From: Desulfovibrionaceae bacterium
Lineage (GTDB): Bacteria > Desulfobacterota > Desulfovibrionia > Desulfovibrionales > Desulfovibrionaceae
Assembly (NCBI GenBank): GCA_900770205.1
Contig: CAAGJV010000168.1
Span: 1 to 14,204, forward strand
Reading direction: 5' to 3'
DNA length: 14,204 nt
Below, in pieces: positions 7,647 to 14,204 of this stretch (within the stretch, counting starts at the first letter, position 1; every line of letters begins with the position of its first letter). The notes beneath the pieces are model-generated. The model worked only from the letters and a program-made list of their open reading frames with translations, searched no databases and was not told where the DNA came from. A program made the position numbers and the translations under genes.

Positions 7647-7675
7647 GTCAGGGCAGATACGAAATCTGCCCTGAC
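7647..7675 (-). ncRNA. Intercistronic mRNA hairpin between flavoprotein and transporter genes
   Basis: Perfect 12-bp inverted repeat (GTCAGGGCAGAT, 7647-7658, and its complement, 7664-7675) with a 5-nt loop and no U tract. In the minus-strand transcript it begins 11 nt after the flavoprotein stop and ends 3 nt before the transporter's AGGAG. It probably acts as an RNA stability or processing element that sets the expression ratio, not as a terminator. This is a structural element within an mRNA and not a separate RNA gene. Confidence 0.6.
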
Positions 7676-7686
7676 AGGATGGGAAA

Positions 7687-9405
7687 TTACTTCTTGGGGA
7701 AGGTGAAGTTGTCCATATAGTAGCGATACGGCTGAACCGGATAGTTTTCTACAGGGACACGAACCTTGGAGAATACCGGCTGACCGTCTGCACTCTGATG
7801 AACATACAGCCAGGCGAGCCAGTCTTCGTTGTTTCGTTCGGGGTAGTCTTCGCGGTAGTGTCCGGCGCGGGATTCCGTGCGGAGCAGGGATGAGCGGACG
7901 AAAAGCTCGGAACGCATGAGCATGGTTTTGGCTTCATAGTATTTGCAGAGATCGCGAGGATCCTTTGCAGCCATGCGTTCAGACAGTTCCTTGGCGTAAT
8001 CAACACGCTTGAGAGCATTCTTCAGGCTGGAATCACTTTTGATGAGGCATACATCGGCCGGATAGACGATTTCCTGAGCTTCACGAATAATGTCTTTTGT
8101 GTCTATCCCCTGGCGACCGAGCGGTGCGAGAGCCTGCCTGACGGCTTCTCCAGCCTGCGTTTCATTCAAAGTGGAGTTCTTTTTGCTGAGAGCTCTGCGT
8201 GCGGCATTGGCACCGGCGATATATCCGGTAACAGCCGTGGTACATAAGGCCCAGCCACCCATGTAGACACCTGGGTCGAACCCTTTGCAGCGGCAGGCGG
8301 CAAACATGCCGGGGATGGTGGTTTCATACTCAAGGTCGGTGACAGGGCCGCCGCTATGCCACATGATCTGAGGCATCCAGCGGGTTTTTCCGTCAAAGAA
8401 TTTCATGCCGTGTTCATTGACAAGGCGGTCATAATTGATTTTTGCCCAGCCTCGAACAGGTTCCATGAGCTTGGCATTTTCCTTGGTCATGGGAGTCGTG
8501 TCAAAAAATATGGGGGCTCTGCCGGCACGCGCTTCAAACGCCATGCCTCGGGAGTTATAGGTGGTATCGGTATTGGGGCCAAGCTTTTCAGAATAGTACT
8601 TCTTCATGAAGTCTTCGCCGTCTTTATTGACGAGCCGTGCTCCGAGGGGAAGCAGGCCAGTCTGCCCTTCCCATGAAAAGACGACAGGCTGAATCCATAT
8701 ATTCATGAATTCATTATGAGAGAGTTCGGCTCCAGCCTTGTATGCCAGCCATCCACCTTCGCCGGTGGAGTTCGACATGGTGATATAGGAAGGCCGCCAG
8801 CCACCGCCTCCCGTGGCAAGAACAACGGAAGGAGCTTCAAAGACAAAGGTTTCTCCGCTTTGCGTATGGAAGCCTGCTGCGCCGGCGACTTCTCCGGCAT
8901 CATCTTTGAGGATGTCGGTAATAGAAACACGGCAGATGCGCCGTACTCCAAGACGGTTTGCCTCCCGTACAAGAGCATCGCGCATGCTGGGGCCGCCAGT
9001 TCCATAGGGGCGGATGAGCAGCATTTTCATATGCTTGAGATTTCGCTGGGGGATGGCAAGCAGCTTGCCGTTTTCATCACGGGCAAATGTCACGCCAAGC
9101 CGTTCGTAGTGCTGGAAACGCTCATACGACTGCTCAAGAATACGCTTGACAAGAGGCTGATCGCAAAGTCCATCGTAATAGTAGACGACATCGTCCAAAG
9201 CCGCTTCAACCGTAGTGTCCTGCACGCACTGGAAGTCACCGCCAGAGGCTGTTCCAAGTCCGCCCCAGTCGGCAGGGCCCTTGTCTACCAGAACAACATT
9301 TTCCACATGCTCGCGAGCGCTGATAGCCGCCCATAGACCGGAGAAACCTCCGCCGATGATAAGAACGTCCGCTTTAATATGATGATCAATATTCGTCTGT
9401 TTCAT
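7687..9405 (-). CDS. FAD-binding oxidoreductase of the fumarate reductase/APS reductase flavoprotein family
   Basis: Cytoplasmic flavoprotein subunit of 572 residues with no signal peptide. The FAD fold shows GGGFSG (18-23), ATGG (197-200), NSTGEGGWLAYKAGAEL (212-228) and the C-terminal family block ESRAGHYREDYPER (511-524). The His used for covalent FAD attachment in succinate dehydrogenase is absent (the region reads GTASGGD, 51-57), so FAD is probably non-covalent. Against E. coli SdhA, the substrate motif His-Pro aligns with Gln239-Pro240, and the Arg of HGANRLGG is missing from the corresponding YMGGWALCTT (381-390). Arg286/Arg293 and His350 are kept. The overall set resembles AprA-like enzymes more than fumarate reductase. 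Start ATG 9405 has GAAGGAG upstream and lies 2 nt after the stop of the Fe-S/FAD gene, so the two are tightly coupled and probably form a complex. The substrate is unknown. Confidence 0.88.
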   Translation of the reverse strand: MKQTNIDHHIKADVLIIGGGFSGLWAAISAREHVENVVLVDKGPADWGGLGTASGGDFQCVQDTTVEAALDDVVYYYDGLCDQPLVKRILEQSYERFQHYERLGVTFARDENGKLLAIPQRNLKHMKMLLIRPYGTGGPSMRDALVREANRLGVRRICRVSITDILKDDAGEVAGAAGFHTQSGETFVFEAPSVVLATGGGGWRPSYITMSNSTGEGGWLAYKAGAELSHNEFMNIWIQPVVFSWEGQTGLLPLGARLVNKDGEDFMKKYYSEKLGPNTDTTYNSRGMAFEARAGRAPIFFDTTPMTKENAKLMEPVRGWAKINYDRLVNEHGMKFFDGKTRWMPQIMWHSGGPVTDLEYETTIPGMFAACRCKGFDPGVYMGGWALCTTAVTGYIAGANAARRALSKKNSTLNETQAGEAVRQALAPLGRQGIDTKDIIREAQEIVYPADVCLIKSDSSLKNALKRVDYAKELSERMAAKDPRDLCKYYEAKTMLMRSELFVRSSLLRTESRAGHYREDYPERNNEDWLAWLYVHQSADGQPVFSKVRVPVENYPVQPYRYYMDNFTFPKK

Positions 9406-9407
9406 CG

Positions 9408-10580
9408 TTATACTCCTTCGCGCTCAAATTCGATGGTGCGGGGCAGGCGTTCCTTGAAAGGATCGATGAGAATGGCGCCTACAGGGCAGGCTATCTCGCA
9501 GAAGTAGCAGGTCATGCAGTCGTTCTTGTAAGCCGCTGTGGCTTTTGCTCCGCAGGTAACGCAGCGATTGGCTTCAAGAATCATGGTCTCATAGTTGAAC
9601 ATGCCGCCGGGAGCGGCTTCGTTGCGAGGAGAGGCCGGAAGGTTGCCGATAGGAAGTTCCTGCGAATACTGGAACATTTTTTCCGTGGGCATGACGGCAA
9701 GGTCCTTTTTCCTGGAAGGACGGGATTCAAGCATGTCCCATCCGTCGACAAAGCAGTTGGCAGAATAGGCGGCTTCCCGTGCATCGGCAATTTCATGCGC
9801 AGGATCGTGCGAAGCGCCGCGGGCAGGACCCGCCGCAAAAACCCCATTCGTTCTGGTGGCCAGTGTTACAGGATCGGCTTCCATGATGCCGTTGGATATA
9901 TCCAGAACAGAGGAGAATTGCGCTGCCGTATCCTTTCCTGTGGCAATGATGACCGCTTTGGCGTGCTGCTTGCGCAGGTCGCGGACGGTTATTGTTTCGG
10001 TATCGCCAACGGGAGAGGACGTTCTGAATTCAATGCCGCAGCGCTTGAACCATTCTATCTGCGCTTCCAAAATATCGGCAGGAATGGAATTGCGGAACTG
10101 ACCACCGAGAGTTTCGTCTTTTTCATAGACAATGACACTATAGCCTTTTCTGCGCATGAAATAAGCGGCGGCGAGTCCGGCTGCACCAGATCCGATAACG
10201 GCTATGTTTCCTGCACGACTGACAGGCGGAAGAGCCGGCTCATGCTCAAGGATCCAGTGGCCGAGATACTCTTCCATGGCAGGGATATTAACAGGGGCAT
10301 CAATTTTTTTGCGTGTGCAGGTTTTTTCACAAAAATGAGGGCAAACTCTTGTTGTGAATAAAGGAACAGGGTTGTATTGCAGCAATTCGTTGGCGGCATC
10401 GGCATGCCTTCCCTGCTGGAGCAGGTGCATATAGCTCCGAACATCAACGCCGATGGGGCAGGCAGCGGCGCATGGAGAGGCTTTGGACTGATGCGTGTTC
10501 AGGCGGTACACATCAAATGAACACGTTTTAAAGCAGGAACCGCATCCGATGCATTTTTCCTGATCGATGGAACGTAACAT
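9408..10580 (-). CDS. Iron-sulfur/FAD electron-transfer protein, GltD/DPD-like, lacking the NAD(P) domain
   Basis: Protein of 390 residues with three parts. An N-terminal ferredoxin motif has Cys10, 13, 16 and 20. Next is a GltD/dihydropyrimidine-dehydrogenase-type region with Cys37, Cys41, Cys80, Cys84 and Cys88 and a flavin fold (GSGAAG 130-135, ATG 213-215, TNGVFAAGPARG 244-255). A C-terminal ferredoxin region has Cys340/343 and Cys355, 358, 361 and 365. In GltD-like proteins a second Rossmann domain for NAD(P)H, of the form GGGNxAMD, sits between the ATG and the GVFAAGD motifs. Here the two are only about 30 residues apart, so that domain seems lost. I start at ATG 10580, which has AAAGGAGG 4 nt upstream; the longer frame to a GTG at 10619 has no such site. 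It is the first gene of the operon and probably feeds electrons to, or takes them from, the flavoprotein encoded 2 nt downstream. Confidence 0.87.
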   Translation of the reverse strand: MLRSIDQEKCIGCGSCFKTCSFDVYRLNTHQSKASPCAAACPIGVDVRSYMHLLQQGRHADAANELLQYNPVPLFTTRVCPHFCEKTCTRKKIDAPVNIPAMEEYLGHWILEHEPALPPVSRAGNIAVIGSGAAGLAAAYFMRRKGYSVIVYEKDETLGGQFRNSIPADILEAQIEWFKRCGIEFRTSSPVGDTETITVRDLRKQHAKAVIIATGKDTAAQFSSVLDISNGIMEADPVTLATRTNGVFAAGPARGASHDPAHEIADAREAAYSANCFVDGWDMLESRPSRKKDLAVMPTEKMFQYSQELPIGNLPASPRNEAAPGGMFNYETMILEANRCVTCGAKATAAYKNDCMTCYFCEIACPVGAILIDPFKERLPRTIEFEREGV

Positions 10581-10765
10581 AAGACCTCCTTTGAAAGTGT
10601 ATTCGGTGGGAGAATGCACTTGTACTTGTGAAGAGAATAACGCCAGGTGAAAAGGATGAAGGTAGTTCCGGCTAATTTTTTAGCATGAGGTTGTGAAAAA
10701 TTTATAAAAAAATATTTTCGTTGACAGTCAGTCATGACGGAAACAGATATTCAGGCATTAAAAAT
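10581..10765 (-). promoter_or_regulatory. Upstream control region of the Fe-S/FAD-flavoprotein-transporter operon
   Basis: AT-rich leader and promoter region with no ORF that I trust. On the minus strand TATAAA (10701-10706) with CTGTCA (10722-10727) at a 15-nt spacing is the best, but weak, sigma-70 match. A TTGTGA half-site at 10691-10696 on the plus strand resembles half of a Crp-type box. The palindrome at 10671-10684 is listed separately. Together with the terminator and the purL tail spacer, the stretch 10581-10888 contains no gene. Confidence 0.35.
10671..10684. promoter_or_regulatory. Palindrome with FNR-box geometry, candidate Crp/Fnr operator
   Basis: GCTAA-TTTT-TTAGC is a perfect 5-4-5 palindrome, the same geometry as the FNR box (TTGAT-N4-ATCAA) and the CprK dehalobox (TTAAT-N4-ATTAA), though the bases differ. 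It lies 91 bases upstream of the operon's first start codon. The local regulator encoded at 5329-6078 is the obvious candidate binder. Confidence 0.35.
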
Positions 10766-10801
10766 GAGAAGGCATCAGGCCGATAAGCCTGATGCCTTCT
10801 C
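10766..10801 (-). terminator. Terminator of purL
   Basis: Perfect 15-bp inverted repeat (10766-10780 and 10787-10801; GAGAAGGCATCAGGC and its complement) with a 6-nt loop. In the minus-strand transcript it is followed by ATTTTTAATG, a usable U tract. It lies 87 nt after the purL stop and insulates the next operon on the same strand. Confidence 0.85.
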
Positions 10802-10888
10802 AAAAGCGCGTTTTTTATAACCTACTGCCCGGAGCGGAAATATCTACGCGGTATCGCAAATTTCCTTACGTAGCCAGAGCGAGAGAGC

Positions 10889-13800
10889 TTATATGTGGAA
10901 ATAGTCCCTTGCTGATTCAAACAGGCGAAGATTGTAATTGCCGGGGACGTTTTTATAGAGACTATCTCCTGTTCGTTCCGAATGGCCCATCTTGCCGAGT
11001 ACGCGTCCATCGGGAGAGGTGATGCCCTCGATGGCCCATACGGAGCCGTTAGGGTTATAATCAACATCCATGCTGGGCATTCCGGAAAGGTCAACATACT
11101 GGGTAGCGATCTGACCTCTTTGCCTGAGCTTGTTCAGGAGTGTATCATCACACAGGAAGCGGCCTTCTCCATGGGAAACGGGTACGGAGATGATATCTCC
11201 TTCCTGAACATTCTTCAGCCAGGGAGAAAGGCAGGAGGCTACCCGCGTGCGAACGATTTTCGACTGGTGGCGGCTTATGACGTTGAAGGAGAGAGTGGGG
11301 CAGGTTTCATCGGTATCGATGATTTCCCCATAAGGAACGAGACCGAGCTTGATAAGAGCCTGGAAGCCGTTGCAGATGCCGAGCATAAGGCCATCGCGCT
11401 GTTTCAAAAGCTCCATGGTGGCATCGGTCACTTCCGGGTTGCGGAAGAATGCCGTGATGAACTTGCCGGATCCTTCCGGTTCGTCACCTCCGGAAAAGCC
11501 TCCGGGGATGAAAATAATCTGGCTTTCGCGAACGGCGCTGGCAAAACGTTGTGCCGACGCCGAAACTTCCGCCGCTGACTGGTTGCGCAGGACGATGATG
11601 TGAGGCTCAAGGCCTGCACGGGTGACGGCCATGGCGCTGTCGTATTCGCAGTTTGTTCCCGGAAAGACGGGAATAACAACTTTGGGCTTTGCCGTCCCGA
11701 TGCGGGGAACGGCTACGGGAGCCATGCCTGCCGTGATGAGGGGGGCGGAATTGCAGTCTGCCGAGGCTTTGTTGGGGTAGATATCTTCCAGAACCGCTTC
11801 ATTCAGGGCAAGCAGTTCATCTATGGGAGCATGGTCGTTTTCGAGAACGAGTGTCTTTTCTTCCGTAGTAAAGCCGAGAAGCTGGCCGTGAGCCTCCGTG
11901 AGTTCGGCTACGATAGCGCCGGGCATGGGGCAGTACCAGTGAGCGGAGGCCTCGCTCCGGAAACCTATTCCATTGCCGAAGGACATGTTCATAAGGGCTT
12001 CAGCTATACTATTTTCCACAGCCCAAGCCGCTTTAACCATGCCTTTTGCATGAAGGGCGGAAAATTCATCCCAGCAGGCTTTAATGTCGGCGCCATTAAA
12101 GGTTTTAGGGGCAAAGAGACATACGGGATGCCCAGCTTCCTTGAATTCCGCAGAAAGAATGCCTTCCGCTTTAGCGGGAGCAATAGCGAAGGAAATGAGC
12201 GTGGGAGGAACATCCATATTAAGGAAGGAACCGGACATGGAATCTTTTCCGCCGATAGCCGCTATATTAAGGTCGAGCTGCGCATCGAGCGCTCCAAGAA
12301 GCGCGGCAAAAGGTTTTCCCCAGCGTTCTGGTTCATCGCGAAGCTTTTCAAAATACTCCTGAAGGGAGAGATAGGCGGTGCGGTAGTCGCATCCCGAGGC
12401 CGTGAGCTTTGCTGCAGAGGTGATAACAGAGCGGTAAGCTCCTTCCAGAGGATCGATGCTCATCATATCAGCATCGAATCCCCAGGCCATAACAGAGCAG
12501 TCGTCTGTAGTATGGCCGGGAAGGACAGGAATTTTGGCGGCCATGACCTGAGAAGGAGTACGCTGGCGAATGCCGCCGAACGGCATAAGAACAGAACCTG
12601 AACCGATGGTAGAATCGAATCTTTCGGCGAGGCCCCTTCTGGATGCGCATTTCAGGCTGGAAGCCGTTTCTCTCAGGCTGGAAGCGAGAGGTGCATTCAG
12701 CTTTTCACGGTTTTTCGCCTCAACCTTGATGGTTGTATGTTTGGAGGCTCCGTTGGTATCCAGAAAAGCGCGGCTCAGGTTGACGATGGTTTTGCCCTGC
12801 CAGTTCATGACCATGCGGGGGCTTTCGGTAACTACCGCTACCTGATAGGCCTCCAGGTTTTCCTCTTCCGCGGCAGCGATAAAGCGAGGGGCATCACTCG
12901 CGGCAACAACACAGGCCATGCGTTCCTGGGATTCGGAAATGGCAAGTTCCGTACCGTCAAGTCCTTCATACTTTTTCCGAACGGCATCGAGGCTGATTTC
13001 AAGGCCGGGAGCGAGTTCACCTATGGCAACGGAAACACCTCCTGCGCCGAAATCATTGCAGCGCTTAACAAGGCGGGTGACTTCTCCGTTGCGGAAAAGC
13101 CTCTGTATTTTGCGTTCTTCCGGCGCATTGCCCTTCTGCACTTCCGAAGCCATGGTGACCAGAGATTTGCGGTTGTGGCTTTTGGAGGAGCCTGTTGCTC
13201 CGCCAATGCCATCGCGCCCCGTGCGTCCTCCAAGAAGGATGACAACGTCTCCTGGAGCAGGCCGTTCACGTACCACATTGCAGGCCGGAGCTGCTGCCAC
13301 CACGGCGCCTACTTCCAGATGCTTTGCCACATAACCCTGGTGATAGACTTCAGAAACTATGCCTGTGGCAAGTCCTATCTGGTTGCCGTAGGAGGAGTAG
13401 CCTGCGGCGGCAGTCTGCGCGAGCTTGCGCTGTGGAAGCTTTCCTGGAATCGTTTCAGAAACAGGCGTGCGGGGATCGCCGCAACCGGTGACACGCATGG
13501 CCTGATAGACATAGGCTCTGCCGGAGAGCGGATCGCGAATGCATCCGCCGATGCATGTGGCCGCACCGCCGAAGGGCTCTATTTCGGTAGGATGGTTGTG
13601 GGTTTCATTTTTGAACATGAGGAGCCAGTCCTGTTTCTCCCCATCAACCGTGGCGCTTATATGGATGGAACAGGCATTGATTTCTTCGCTCTGATCCATA
13701 TTGCCGAGCAAACCGCGTTTTTTCAGGGTTTTTGCGGCAATAGTAGCTATGTCCATAAGCGTTTGCGGCCTTGCGGCGGCCTTTTCTTTTCCATACACTT

Positions 13801-14204
13801 CTGTTCTCGCCGCCAGATATCGCTCATAGGATTCCCGCGTTTTTTCATCGAGGATCTCTACCGAATCAATGTGGGTGGAGAAGGTGGTATGGCGGCAGTG
13901 ATCCGACCAGTAGGTATCGACAACGCGTATTTCCGTGATGGTAGGATCGCGCTTTTCATCGTCACGGAAGTGAGCCTGAAGGAAGGTGAGGTCGTCAAGA
14001 TCCATGGCAAGGCCAAGCGTATCGAGAAGCGTGGCGAGGCCCTTTTCATCAAGGGTGGTGAATCCCTCGACAATACTTACCGATGTTGGCAGATCATAGT
14101 CTGCATGGAGTGTTGCGACTTCTTCAAGGCCTGCTTCTCGAGCTTCGACAGGATTGATGAGATAACGCTTGATTTTGTCTATTTCTTCCAAGGAAAGCCT
14201 GCCG
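10889..14204 (-). CDS. purL: Phosphoribosylformylglycinamidine synthase, large single-chain form, 5'-truncated
   Basis: Catalyses the ATP- and glutamine-dependent conversion of FGAR to FGAM in de novo purine synthesis, in the cytoplasm. The frame stays open to the right edge; the TTG at 14191 is an internal Leu codon and the sequence before it still reads as protein (GRLS), so the start and the N-terminal PurS-like domain are outside. Numbering from 14191: TYWSDHCRHTTF (93-104), then GGATGSSKSH, KRCNDFGAGGVSVAIGELAPG and GGKDSMSGSF of the two synthase halves. The glutaminase domain starts near residue 835 (VVIPVFPGTNCEYDSA) with the nucleophile Cys940 in GICNGFQ, and His1070/Glu1072 in GHSER. 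All catalytic residues are present. The large form carries the functions of separate PurS, PurL and PurQ in one chain and appears to be the clostridial-type long PurL. The gene ends in TAA, 87 nt before its terminator. Confidence 0.96.
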   Translation of the reverse strand, partial: GRLSLEEIDKIKRYLINPVEAREAGLEEVATLHADYDLPTSVSIVEGFTTLDEKGLATLLDTLGLAMDLDDLTFLQAHFRDDEKRDPTITEIRVVDTYWSDHCRHTTFSTHIDSVEILDEKTRESYERYLAARTEVYGKEKAAARPQTLMDIATIAAKTLKKRGLLGNMDQSEEINACSIHISATVDGEKQDWLLMFKNETHNHPTEIEPFGGAATCIGGCIRDPLSGRAYVYQAMRVTGCGDPRTPVSETIPGKLPQRKLAQTAAAGYSSYGNQIGLATGIVSEVYHQGYVAKHLEVGAVVAAAPACNVVRERPAPGDVVILLGGRTGRDGIGGATGSSKSHNRKSLVTMASEVQKGNAPEERKIQRLFRNGEVTRLVKRCNDFGAGGVSVAIGELAPGLEISLDAVRKKYEGLDGTELAISESQERMACVVAASDAPRFIAAAEEENLEAYQVAVVTESPRMVMNWQGKTIVNLSRAFLDTNGASKHTTIKVEAKNREKLNAPLASSLRETASSLKCASRRGLAERFDSTIGSGSVLMPFGGIRQRTPSQVMAAKIPVLPGHTTDDCSVMAWGFDADMMSIDPLEGAYRSVITSAAKLTASGCDYRTAYLSLQEYFEKLRDEPERWGKPFAALLGALDAQLDLNIAAIGGKDSMSGSFLNMDVPPTLISFAIAPAKAEGILSAEFKEAGHPVCLFAPKTFNGADIKACWDEFSALHAKGMVKAAWAVENSIAEALMNMSFGNGIGFRSEASAHWYCPMPGAIVAELTEAHGQLLGFTTEEKTLVLENDHAPIDELLALNEAVLEDIYPNKASADCNSAPLITAGMAPVAVPRIGTAKPKVVIPVFPGTNCEYDSAMAVTRAGLEPHIIVLRNQSAAEVSASAQRFASAVRESQIIFIPGGFSGGDEPEGSGKFITAFFRNPEVTDATMELLKQRDGLMLGICNGFQALIKLGLVPYGEIIDTDETCPTLSFNVISRHQSKIVRTRVASCLSPWLKNVQEGDIISVPVSHGEGRFLCDDTLLNKLRQRGQIATQYVDLSGMPSMDVDYNPNGSVWAIEGITSPDGRVLGKMGHSERTGDSLYKNVPGNYNLRLFESARDYFHI

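Noticed and set aside
8716..9336. 206-codon plus-strand ORF opposite the flavoprotein gene
   Set aside because: Antisense shadow of the FAD-binding region; no ribosome site or recognisable motif.
10721..10726. Consensus TTGACA on the plus strand
   Set aside because: No matching -10 at proper spacing and no plus-strand gene downstream.
10499..10735. 78-codon minus-strand ORF overlapping the start of the Fe-S/FAD gene
   Set aside because: It overlaps in another frame, with no good ribosome site and no family likeness. The Cys-rich frame is clearly the real one.
11600..12601. 333-codon plus-strand ORF inside purL
   Set aside because: It lies wholly antisense to well-conserved purL domains and its translation shows no recognisable domain. 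It reflects codon bias in the real gene.
1..14204. CRISPR arrays, tRNA or rRNA genes, insertion sequences, attachment sites
   Set aside because: No regularly spaced direct repeats, tRNA-like cloverleaf or rRNA sequence, transposase frame or terminal inverted repeats were seen by eye.

Overview
The window is a stretch of bacterial chromosome carrying housekeeping genes around one accessory metabolic locus. Gene content points to an anaerobic member of the Desulfovibrionaceae or a close relative (Desulfobacterota). The signs are a Ros/MucR-type zinc-finger regulator of the form common in that group, an iron-sulfur-rich flavoprotein operon, and a Crp/Fnr regulator without cAMP-binding residues. 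This placement is an inference; no rRNA or marker gene here settles it. Most genes look moderately GC-rich, while the Crp/Fnr gene and two intergenic regions are clearly AT-rich.

Layout: (1) The 3' two thirds of clpB (+) enters from the left edge and ends at a perfect bidirectional terminator, which it shares with the convergent cstA (-). (2) cstA overlaps by 4 bp the end of an upstream hypothetical gene (-), and the two form a translationally coupled pair. (3) An AT-rich divergent intergenic region separates that pair from a MucR-like zinc-finger regulator gene (+). (4) The MucR-like gene and a Crp/Fnr-family regulator gene (-) converge on another shared hairpin. (5) Upstream of the Crp/Fnr gene, on the same strand, lies a three-gene operon. 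In transcription order it encodes an iron-sulfur/FAD protein of the GltD/DPD type, a fumarate-reductase/APS-reductase-like flavoprotein, and a DASS (SLC13-like) anion transporter. (6) After an intergenic region with a terminator, purL (-; large, single-chain FGAM synthase) runs off the right edge.

How the genes may work together: the most interesting unit is the 5.3-10.6 kb block. An organic-anion importer, a soluble flavoprotein oxidoreductase and a dedicated iron-sulfur/FAD electron-transfer partner are encoded together, next to a one-component sensor of the Crp/Fnr superfamily. This reads as a substrate-induced pathway that imports a carboxylate or similar anion and reduces or oxidises it in the cytoplasm. 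Three features suggest it is not a standard fumarate reductase. The flavoprotein lacks the usual His-Pro and second-Arg substrate motifs. The GltD-like partner appears to have lost the NAD(P)-binding Rossmann domain. The transporter's two Ser-Asn-Thr signatures are altered. The substrate cannot be read from the sequence. The remaining genes (protein disaggregation, pyruvate/peptide uptake under starvation, purine synthesis) are ordinary.
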